Assembly (NCBI GenBank): GCA_964624235.1
Contig: CAZUXY010000088.1
Coordinates: 1 to 12,003, forward strand
DNA length: 12,003 bases
Direction: 5' to 3'
From: CAZUXY01 sp964624235
GTDB taxonomy: Bacteria; Spirochaetota; UBA4802; UBA5368
Shown: one piece after another, positions 7,583 through 12,003 of the stretch
Layout of the letters: each line of letters begins with the position of its first letter
Numbering within the stretch: position 1 is the first letter of the stretch
Program-made: the position numbers and the translations under genes
The notes under the pieces: model-generated
Databases searched by the model: none
What the model saw: only the letters and a program-made list of their open reading frames with translations
Told to the model about the DNA's origin: nothing

Positions 7583-8275
7583 TTATTCTCCGGACTTTTT
7601 GAAATCATTTAGCTTATTCTCGGCTGTTTTCAGCAAATCGGAATATCTAGTAAACTCTTTCTGCTTGTTCTCTAGCTTGGCTTTTTGATCATTATAATAC
7701 TTCTCGTATTCTTCGAGATTGATCTTGTTTTTGTCTCTCTCTTTGGAATCTTTTGCCGTGGCGTTAATTCCCTTCATTGTTTTATCCTGAAACGCTCTTC
7801 CAATTTTGGCTTTCTCATAATTCAATTCGGCAACCTTGACGGCAAGCTCGGCGTTCTTAAGCTCGCTGTACACTTCATCATTGTCTTTTTTCGCATTCAG
7901 GTAATCAAAATTGAGTTTTTCCAATGTTAACTGTCTTTCATTTTTTTTCTTCTCATTGTTCAATTGGACCAGTTTATCGGTTTCATTTGCAAGCGTATGC
8001 AGCTTCTCCTTCTCAAGCAGATAAGATTTTTCCTTCTCAAGACGGTTTATATCCTTTTCACTTACCAGTATTTTCTGCTTTAATATTTTTAAAGAATCTT
8101 TGACTTTCGTGTTTTCCTGATTGATTTTGATTATATCCTGCTCCAACATGCTCATCTTCTTCTGCTCTGCCGGTGTCGCATCTTTCAGGTAAATATCCTT
8201 GACGGGAGGCGGCATGGTGGCGAAGCAACCGATGATAAAAACCAGAATACCCATTGATAAAAAATATTTTTTCAT
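7583..8275 (-). CDS. Coiled-coil lipoprotein of unknown function
   Basis: I do not recognise the family. The 230-residue product starts with a clear lipoprotein signal peptide: MKKYF, a hydrophobic core and the lipobox IIGC with Cys17 as the lipidated residue. Residue +2 is Phe, so under the Escherichia coli rule it would go to the outer membrane, if that rule applies here. A short proline-bearing spacer (MPPPV) leads to highly charged alpha-helical sequence from about 34 to the C-terminus, rich in Lys and Glu heptads, so a long coiled coil is likely. A TTG at 8290 would add five residues, but it overlaps the TGAGGG ribosome site that sits eight bases before the ATG at 8275, so the ATG is the start. 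It is first in a two-gene unit with the OmpA-like gene and may provide an outer-membrane partner for its stalk; that is inference. Confidence 0.85.
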   Translation of the reverse strand: MKKYFLSMGILVFIIGCFATMPPPVKDIYLKDATPAEQKKMSMLEQDIIKINQENTKVKDSLKILKQKILVSEKDINRLEKEKSYLLEKEKLHTLANETDKLVQLNNEKKKNERQLTLEKLNFDYLNAKKDNDEVYSELKNAELAVKVAELNYEKAKIGRAFQDKTMKGINATAKDSKERDKNKINLEEYEKYYNDQKAKLENKQKEFTRYSDLLKTAENKLNDFKKSGE

Positions 8276-8283
8276 GATGTTTA

Positions 8284-8289
8284 CCCTCA
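8284..8289 (-). promoter_or_regulatory. Ribosome binding site of the coiled-coil lipoprotein gene
   Basis: TGAGGG on the minus strand, eight bases before the ATG at 8275. It fixes that ATG as the start, because the alternative TTG start at 8290 overlaps the site itself. Confidence 0.7.
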
Positions 8290-8316
8290 AATAATTATTT
8301 GTTTTGTTTATAGGTG

Positions 8317-8345
8317 GTAATAGTAACTACCCAAAATTTATTCAA
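8317..8345 (-). promoter_or_regulatory. Candidate promoter of the lipoprotein-OmpA unit
   Basis: On the minus strand TTGAAT (8340-8345) and TATTAC (8317-8322) are 17 bases apart, each four of six to sigma70 consensus. A better -35, TTGACT (8348-8353), lies just upstream but its spacing to this -10 is too long. The region is AT-rich, so chance matches are likely. Confidence 0.28.
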
Positions 8346-8372
8346 AAAGTCAAACGAAAATAATTGTTATTC

Positions 8373-8382
8373 NNNNNNNNNN
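8373..8382. other. Run of ten Ns (assembly gap)
   Basis: Ten unresolved bases in the intergenic region between the lipoprotein gene and spoVG. A fixed run of ten Ns is usual for a scaffold join of unknown size, so the adjacency of the left block (1-8372) and right block (8383-12003) depends on scaffolding and sequence may be missing. Confidence 0.95.
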
Positions 8383-8574
8383 ATATCATAAAGCGGCAGA
8401 GTTGTTTTCTTCCTGCAATTTTCTGACTTTTATATTATTACCAAGGAATGACTACCCTATACAAATATCATCAGTTAGTTTGAAATTAATGCAGATAATT
8501 CATAATTTTATCTTTATCAATAACGCTGTTTCTGTTATTATAAAAACGCCTGATCAGATAGCTGAATATTTTTC

Positions 8575-8604
8575 TTGACATGTTCACTTACATATGTTTA
8601 TCTA
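8575..8604 (+). promoter_or_regulatory. Candidate promoter of spoVG
   Basis: A perfect -35 hexamer TTGACA (8575-8580) is followed after 18 bases by TATCTA (8599-8604), a weak -10. Transcription would start near 8611, about 25 bases before the spoVG ATG. The weak -10 overlaps an inverted repeat that could be an operator. Confidence 0.4.
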
Positions 8605-8614
8605 TTAGTAAACA
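8595..8614. promoter_or_regulatory. Inverted repeat over the spoVG promoter region, possible operator
   Basis: TGTTTA (8595-8600) and TAAACA (8609-8614) are perfect inverted half-sites with an eight-base spacer. The dyad covers the predicted -10 and start point of spoVG, a common repressor-site position. No regulator gene is visible nearby, and a 6-bp arm in AT-rich DNA can occur by chance. Confidence 0.35.
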
Positions 8615-8635
8615 AATTCACATGGTGGTGTTGAG

Positions 8636-8926
8636 ATGGATGACATTATTACTGAAGTAAGGGTGTTTCCGAAGGAAAATTTAGGGAAAACCCTCGGGTT
8701 TGCCAACATTACCCTTCTGGAAAAATTCGTGGTTAAGAATTTACGCATTGTCCAGGGTGATAAGGGCATATTTATAGGAATGCCTTCCAACAAAAGGAAA
8801 AACGGTGAATTTATCGATCTTTTTTTCCCCATTACCCAGGAGGCCAGGGATTTAATAACCAATGCGATTTTAACGAAATATAACGAAGTTATCAAAAGTC
8901 AGGAACACACCAGCCAAAGCGCGTAA
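8636..8926 (+). CDS. spoVG: SpoVG family regulatory nucleic-acid-binding protein
   Basis: The 96-residue protein has the normal SpoVG length and conserved core: EVRVFP near the N-terminus (7-12), FVVKNLRIVQG (31-41), GIFIGMPS (44-51), NGEFIDLFFPI (56-66) and the helical C-terminal segment ending near KYNEVI. SpoVG proteins bind DNA and RNA and act as pleiotropic regulators; they were named for sporulation in Bacillus but also occur in non-spore-formers such as Borrelia, so no sporulation is implied. The ATG at 8636 is preceded by GGTGG about seven bases upstream. It is monocistronic here, with its own promoter, a dyad over the start region and a hairpin terminator after the stop. Confidence 0.95.
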   Translation: MDDIITEVRVFPKENLGKTLGFANITLLEKFVVKNLRIVQGDKGIFIGMPSNKRKNGEFIDLFFPITQEARDLITNAILTKYNEVIKSQEHTSQSA

Positions 8927-8969
8927 AAATATAAAAAATTTTTTCCATCTTCTGTGTGAAATTACACCT

Positions 8970-8993
8970 TCTTCTTTATCATAATAAGGAAGA
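8970..8993 (+). terminator. Hairpin terminator downstream of spoVG
   Basis: A 10-bp stem (8970-8979 with 8984-8993, one G-T wobble) closes a four-base loop 43 bases after the spoVG stop. The stem is AT-rich, and the plus strand continues with T-rich sequence (TTATTTAGATTTT). It also lies just after the minus-strand gene ending at 9017 and could serve both directions. Confidence 0.5.
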
Positions 8994-9016
8994 TTATTTA
9001 GATTTTAACATCTCAG

Positions 9017-9331
9017 CTAATCACCTTTCATCTTTGACATGAATCCGCCGACAAAGGAGGTCATTCTTGCCAGAACCAGCGCACTGATAACTATATCAAT
9101 TAATCGCGGTAACACTATTCCGGTCCCTTTGAAAAGTCTAAGAACACCCACCTTATAACATAAGAACAGACAGATGATAATAATTATCCCGTCACGGCTG
9201 GCCTCGAAGGCCCTGCTCGACTCCATGGCGCTCAGCGAGCGCATTTTGAATATAGCCATGATAGCCGCTTCCAGTATTATTGCGATTACAAATAAATTTA
9301 TAACGTTTTGTATAAGTGCTTCAATATTCAT
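9017..9331 (-). CDS. Small three-helix membrane protein of unknown function
   Basis: I do not recognise this 104-residue protein. It has three hydrophobic segments: about 8-28, 47-65 (very Ile-rich, GIIIIICLFLCYKVG) and 76-95. A polar loop with Arg, Ser and Glu (29-46) lies between the first two, and a basic tail SKMKGD ends the chain. There is no signal peptidase or lipobox pattern. The ATG at 9331 has a strong GAGGTGG five bases upstream, which supports a real gene. It stands alone, convergent with spoVG on its left and 434 bases from the next gene on its right. A holin-like or accessory membrane role cannot be separated from other possibilities by sequence alone. Confidence 0.75.
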   Translation of the reverse strand: MNIEALIQNVINLFVIAIILEAAIMAIFKMRSLSAMESSRAFEASRDGIIIIICLFLCYKVGVLRLFKGTGIVLPRLIDIVISALVLARMTSFVGGFMSKMKGD

Positions 9332-9477
9332 TGATCCACCTCGAAATGTATATTTTTATAATAATAATTTCTTGTTTCATAATTCCGGCTCTCTGTATTT
9401 GAATACCGATACGCTGATTTATATCATCCCGTTAAATATTTTACAAGTAATTTATTATTCTGTTGCTTCTGTATCTT

Positions 9478-9552
9478 CGTTCAATTTCTATATCAAATTC
9501 GTATATACTAGACTGTTATGCGTTTCAATTCAACGACATGTATCGTTTCAAT
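9478..9552 (-). repeat. Repeated ATTGAAACG motif over a putative promoter
   Basis: Read on the minus strand, ATTGAAACG occurs exactly at 9544-9552 and 9521-9529, and a one-base-shorter version ATTGAACG at 9478-9485. The first two are 23 bases apart and the third about 44 bases further on, close to two and four helical turns. They bracket the candidate promoter of the gene at 9017-9331, as expected of sites for a transcription factor. Confidence 0.4.
9500..9528 (-). promoter_or_regulatory. Candidate promoter of the 104-aa membrane protein gene
   Basis: On the minus strand TTGAAA (9523-9528, five of six) and TATACG (9500-9505, four of six) are 17 bases apart. Transcription would start near 9493, giving a leader of about 160 bases. 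The -35 sits inside one copy of a repeated ATTGAAACG motif. Confidence 0.35.
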
Positions 9553-9697
9553 AATGAACGGAAAATTAAACGATTCTTTTGTTACCAACCACCTTAGGGT
9601 TCATGGTATTTGTTGTTAAACCCGAAGGGATCCTATTGCTTACACTTTGGATAATTAACTTTTCTAATTTCCGTGACAGTCATGGGGACTGTTGAAA

Positions 9698-9730
9698 TAT
9701 CGGGGCCTTTCCAGGACACCGGCCCCGATA
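9698..9730 (-). terminator. Strong GC-rich hairpin after the 207-aa membrane protein gene
   Basis: TATCGGGGCC (9698-9707) and GGCCCCGATA (9721-9730) form a perfect 10-bp stem with a 13-base loop, 35 bases after the stop at 9766. On the minus strand only a short ATTTC follows, so the T-tract is weak, but the stem strength and position fit a terminator. A second hairpin (9676-9692) follows in the same direction. Confidence 0.6.
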
Positions 9731-9765
9731 ATTGTTGGATTACTGAATTAGAGTATAATGTATAA

Positions 9766-10389
9766 TCAGATCCACTTCAGTATGCCGGCAAAAATAACAA
9801 TCATCGAAGCATTGACAAGAAACAACCCGCCTATGACTCTTTTCTGGAGTGACGGTTTCCAGTCATAGCAGTACATTGAAACAACGAAAAACGGGATATA
9901 CACGGTAATAAAAACCGTGAGAGCCCCCCACCAGGGATACACCCAGACAAAAGCCGGTGTCTTGACAAGGAATATCTCAAAAATGGAAAAAAAAGCCGCA
10001 TTCCCAATTGCGAATACAAGCCTGTTGTTGATACCCATTATTTTTAAAGAAGGATCTTCCGGAAGTATCTTGCTGAAAACAAGTCCGGCGATCGAGAACA
10101 TGAGGCTCAACTCTACACCTACACCGACGAGTAGCAGAAAAGCTGTCCCTGTTGGGACCGTCCAGAGAGCGTGACCGCTGAGATGCTGTACCAGCGCATT
10201 TATGATTTCGACAAACCAGTGAACCATATAGAGAGATAAACCAGCCGCTACGCCCTTCCAGTTCTTCTTTGATGCCTCGTTGAAATAGACATATACCACA
10301 AGCGCAAGCAGAGGAATTACATACCATTGAAAGTGAGCACCTGAACGCAAAATTCCCAGGGCCTGCTGAGTTACTTCAGGATTGTTCAT
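9766..10389 (-). CDS. Six-helix integral membrane protein of unknown function
   Basis: I do not recognise this 207-residue protein. It has about six hydrophobic helices: roughly 21-37, 44-68, 78-107, 121-142, 145-172 and 182-205. Several polar or aromatic residues lie in or beside helices, including H19, W22, H57, W58, E61 (HWFVEII), H69, E93 (GVELSLMF), E137 and the WVYPWW segment near 149-154. Such buried His and Glu residues could bind a metal, cofactor or substrate, but this is only a suggestion. No ATPase or soluble domain accompanies it. The ATG at 10389 has a near-perfect GGAGGT six bases upstream, so it is a confident gene. A possible -35, TTGACC, lies at 10449-10454 (minus) without a good -10 at ideal spacing. 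It is divergent from the rhodanese-ferritin gene and ends with a strong hairpin. Confidence 0.82.
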   Translation of the reverse strand: MNNPEVTQQALGILRSGAHFQWYVIPLLALVVYVYFNEASKKNWKGVAAGLSLYMVHWFVEIINALVQHLSGHALWTVPTGTAFLLLVGVGVELSLMFSIAGLVFSKILPEDPSLKIMGINNRLVFAIGNAAFFSIFEIFLVKTPAFVWVYPWWGALTVFITVYIPFFVVSMYCYDWKPSLQKRVIGGLFLVNASMIVIFAGILKWI

Positions 10390-10569
10390 CAGGAACCTCC
10401 TTTATTATTTGATCTCAACAATAATTTCTAATATTTTCACTACCGAAAGGTCAAGTCATAATCGTTATATGAAAGTACTTACATCGGTATGTTTAATTCT
10501 TTAGCAACTTTAAAACTCCCTGTATTAATGTTCATTTACATCTTGCCAATTAAAGACCCGGATGAGCGT

Positions 10570-10575
10570 TATAAT
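10570..10575 (+). promoter_or_regulatory. Candidate -10 element for the rhodanese-ferritin gene
   Basis: A perfect TATAAT followed by a purine-rich start region. The nearest -35-like hexamer, TTGCCA (10543-10548), is 21 bases away, which is too far for a standard promoter, so an activator or another sigma factor may be involved. The leader would be about 85 bases. Confidence 0.35.
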
Positions 10576-10599
10576 AAATAGAGATCATCTTTGTAGAAA

Positions 10600-10611
10600 T
10601 TGATGGATCAA
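10600..10611. promoter_or_regulatory. Dyad TTGAT-GG-ATCAA in the leader of the rhodanese-ferritin gene
   Basis: Perfect 5-bp inverted arms around GG, with weaker outer arms TTGT (10591-10594) and ACAA (10614-10617). It lies about 25 bases after the candidate -10, where a repressor could act. The arms equal FNR half-sites, but the spacer is two bases rather than the four of an FNR box. Confidence 0.35.
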
Positions 10612-10667
10612 CCACAATTCATAAGGGTCCTATCAAATATAAAAAATATCCATGGCAGGAGCACACC

Positions 10668-11516
10668 ATGACTTTAATGGATTATTTCATTAAGATACCC
10701 GAGATTACCTCTGAGGAATTTAAAGAAATAGTAAACAACCCACCACCCGATGGTTACCAGCTTTTGGACGTAAGGCAGGAAGAGGAATTTAAACTCGAAC
10801 ACATCCCCGGCGCATATCTGATTCCACTTGGTGAATTGAACGCAAGGATCGATGAACTGGAAAAATCCAAACTTATCCTCGTCTATTGCGCTTCAGGGAA
10901 CCGTAGTCGTGCAGCGGCATCTGTGCTGATGAATGGGGGATTCGAAAATGTCTTCTCAGTTACGGGTGGTATACAGAGATGGAAGGGCCTTAAGGCAGCG
11001 TCATTACCTGAGGCTGTAATGGTTCTTTTCCCCCCTGTGGCCAGCATCAGGGATCGTATAACCATTAGCTTGATACTTGAGGAAGGAAACAGAATGTTTT
11101 ATGAATCGCTTGCAAAGAACCTTCCATTTTCAGGTAAAGAAAATGTTTTTATCGAACTTTCAAGGGCAGAAAAATCCCATCAGGAACACCTGCTCAGATT
11201 CACCCGGGAGAACCGCATACCACTGGAAGACCATAAAAAAACCGGTCATTCATCCATGTTAAATCTGAATGAAATATCCACTGTGATAGAAAGCGGTATG
11301 GATTTATACAATGCAATAAACTGGTTCATGAACCGACCCGTTAAGGAAGTGCTTGAATATGCCATGGGGATGGAAGTCCAGCTTTACGACCTGTATCTGA
11401 GACTCGGAAAAATGAACGACGATGCTGAATCCAGGTCCTTTTTCAAATTCATGGCCTCCGAGGAAAAAGATCATCTTAACCATCTAACAAAAATAATGGA
11501 AGCGGATTATACTTAA
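10668..11516 (+). CDS. Rhodanese domain fused to ferritin-like (rubrerythrin-type) diiron domain
   Basis: The 282-residue cytosolic protein has two domains. Residues about 10-110 are a single rhodanese domain: LLDVRQEEEF (32-41), HIPGAYLIPL (45-54) and the active-site loop CASGNRS (74-80), with Cys74 as the persulfide-forming residue. Residues about 130-280 are a four-helix ferritin-like domain. Probable diiron ligands are E138 or E139 (LEEGNRMFYE), E168 and H171 (EKSH), E236 (MEVQLYDLY), and E266 and H269 (EKDH). There is no C-terminal rubredoxin domain, so it is not a full rubrerythrin. The family is linked to sulfur transfer and peroxide or iron handling, but the reaction is not established here. 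The ATG at 10668 has AGGAG six bases upstream. It stands alone, divergent from the 207-aa membrane protein and convergent with the peroxiredoxin-like gene. Confidence 0.9.
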   Translation: MTLMDYFIKIPEITSEEFKEIVNNPPPDGYQLLDVRQEEEFKLEHIPGAYLIPLGELNARIDELEKSKLILVYCASGNRSRAAASVLMNGGFENVFSVTGGIQRWKGLKAASLPEAVMVLFPPVASIRDRITISLILEEGNRMFYESLAKNLPFSGKENVFIELSRAEKSHQEHLLRFTRENRIPLEDHKKTGHSSMLNLNEISTVIESGMDLYNAINWFMNRPVKEVLEYAMGMEVQLYDLYLRLGKMNDDAESRSFFKFMASEEKDHLNHLTKIMEADYT

Positions 11517-11754
11517 ATAATGAATTGATACTGACATATCGGACCTAATAAAACCGAGGATTTCCTTGAGGTCTAATTCAAATTTGATCATCAGTCATCA
11601 TGTATCGGCTTTCTAGCAGTCGTTATATCACTCGCAGGTTTAATCAGGCCATCGGCGTTTACCCGCGAAATATCTTATTTTGCATGCATGCTTAATCAAT
11701 AAAAGACATTGTTGCAATATGCGTGTTACAATAATATTTCCACTTATGAAAATA

Positions 11755-11771
11755 GACCACCGCGGATGGTC
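11755..11771 (-). terminator. Short hairpin after the peroxiredoxin-like gene
   Basis: GACCA (11755-11759) and TGGTC (11767-11771) form a 5-bp stem with a seven-base loop 14 bases after the stop at 11786. On the minus strand TATTTTC follows directly, the layout of a weak intrinsic terminator. Confidence 0.4.
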
Positions 11772-11785
11772 AGAATCATAATGCA

Positions 11786-12003
11786 CTACGCATGCGACAG
11801 TATCTGTTCAACGGAAGGCATGTCACTTATGTTCGTGCCGTAATATGAATATTTGATGATTTTATTCCTATCGACCAGAAAAACCGCGGGTAGCTGCATT
11901 TCCCTGCCCTCTTTTTTACCGTGCCTGAAACCTCTAATAGCGGCAATAAAAGCCCTGATCAAAACCACGGGTGCAATATAACCGAAAATACCCGATTCGG
12001 TGA
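11786..12003 (-). CDS. Thioredoxin-fold peroxiredoxin-like protein, C-terminal part only
   Basis: Reading on the minus strand, the frame is open from the right edge to a TAG at 11786-11788, so the gene enters from outside and about 72 C-terminal residues are visible. The GTG at 11968 is internal, not a start: the upstream codons continue without a stop and encode TESGIFGYIAPV. The segment LPAVFLVDRNKIIKYSYYGTNISDMPS is typical of the last strands and helix of AhpC/TSA-type or related thioredoxin-like proteins (xPGxFlvDxxGxIxyxHyGxxxxDxPs). The redox cysteine region lies outside the window, so the exact class (peroxiredoxin, PRXL2-like or thiol-disulfide protein) cannot be decided. Confidence 0.7.
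   Translation of the reverse strand, partial: TESGIFGYIAPVVLIRAFIAAIRGFRHGKKEGREMQLPAVFLVDRNKIIKYSYYGTNISDMPSVEQILSHA

Larger units (their letters stand above)
8276..8635. other. 360-base divergent intergenic region with an assembly gap
   Basis: This AT-rich region separates the divergent lipoprotein and spoVG genes and should hold promoters for both. I see no gene in it. Beyond the sites listed separately, AATAAC (8519-8524) and GTTATT (8534-8539) form a 6-bp hairpin with a nine-base loop upstream of the spoVG promoter. The gap at 8373-8382 means its true length is unknown. Confidence 0.6.
9332..9765. other. 434-base intergenic region between the two membrane protein genes
   Basis: No gene is supported in it. 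The left part is AT-rich and holds the leader and candidate promoter of the 104-aa membrane protein with the ATTGAAACG motifs. The right part holds two hairpins after the 207-aa membrane protein gene: the strong one at 9698-9730 and a smaller one at 9676-9692 (ACAGTC with GACTGT, five-base loop). A 5-bp arm pair GGGTT/AACCC lies near 9600-9625. A small RNA cannot be excluded, but nothing shows one. Confidence 0.5.

Noticed and set aside
8276..8290. TTG start for the lipoprotein gene adding five residues
   Set aside because: The TTG overlaps the TGAGGG ribosome site of the ATG at 8275, and MKKYF is a standard signal-peptide start.
8383..8480. Tiny frame after AAGGA near 8442 and weak similarity between the sequences on either side of the N gap
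   Set aside because: The frame is 11 codons with no spacing from the ribosome-like site, and the similarity is short and AT-rich, so it is likely chance.
8636..8926. spoVG as evidence of a spore-former
   Set aside because: SpoVG occurs in many non-sporulating bacteria, and no other sporulation gene is present here.
9831..10327. Open frames of 62 and 116 codons inside the six-helix membrane protein gene
   Set aside because: They lie on the same strand in other frames of a well-supported gene, and have low-complexity, unstructured translations and no conserved motif.
10600..10611. A true FNR box before the rhodanese-ferritin gene
   Set aside because: FNR sites are TTGAT-N4-ATCAA; here the spacer is two bases, so I list it only as a dyad.
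11522..11579. Nested arms GAATT/AATTC and GACCT/AGGTC after the rhodanese-ferritin gene as a terminator
   Set aside because: The stem is broken by large internal loops and has no clear T-run; too weak to call.
11711..11740. ATTGT/ACAAT inverted arms between the two convergent genes at the right end
   Set aside because: Five-base AT-rich arms with a long loop are expected by chance and are far from any gene start.

Overview
The window looks like chromosomal DNA of a diderm (Gram-negative-type) bacterium with a fairly AT-rich genome. The diderm call rests on a coiled-coil OmpA-like peptidoglycan-binding protein translationally coupled to a coiled-coil lipoprotein. SpoVG together with PhoH, a 7TM-HD hydrolase and a RelA/SpoT-TPR fusion would fit Spirochaetota or another deep diderm lineage, but that placement is inference, not a firm call. 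A run of ten Ns at 8373-8382 shows a draft assembly or MAG with an unresolved join. I see no rRNA, tRNA, CRISPR array, transposase, integrase or phage gene.

Layout. Bases 1-3431, all minus strand, hold a housekeeping operon read right to left: aspS (aspartyl-tRNA synthetase), phoH overlapping it by four bases (ATGA), then the start of a PgpH/YqfF-type 7TM-HD phosphohydrolase that runs off the left edge. Bases 3842-6329 (minus) hold a membrane-anchored metallophosphoesterase followed by an unusual protein that joins a RelA/SpoT-type nucleotide pyrophosphokinase domain to C-terminal TPR repeats. Bases 6522-8275 (minus) hold the envelope pair, lipoprotein then OmpA-like protein, 7 bases apart. 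After the N gap, spoVG lies on the plus strand (8636-8926) with its own promoter, a candidate operator and a terminator hairpin. Then come two uncharacterised membrane proteins on the minus strand (104 aa and 207 aa), a rhodanese/ferritin-like fusion on the plus strand (10668-11516), and the C-terminal end of a thioredoxin-fold peroxiredoxin-like protein (minus, entering from the right edge).

How the genes work together. The left block couples translation (AspRS), an RNA-associated ATPase (PhoH) and probable cyclic-di-nucleotide turnover (PgpH). The next block adds a probable alarmone synthetase. Three nucleotide or phosphoester enzymes of likely signalling type (7TM-HD hydrolase, membrane phosphoesterase, RelA/SpoT domain) therefore sit on one strand within about 6.3 kb, though nothing shows they share substrates. 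The right end has an oxidative-stress or sulfur flavour (rhodanese plus diiron ferritin-like fold, peroxiredoxin-like protein).

The points most worth a second look are the RelA/SpoT-TPR fusion with an altered nucleotide-binding loop, the rhodanese-ferritin fusion with a dyad in its leader, a repeated ATTGAAACG motif over a putative promoter, the dyad over the spoVG promoter region, and the two unassigned membrane proteins. I do not see a clear multi-gene defence system or other obviously new system.
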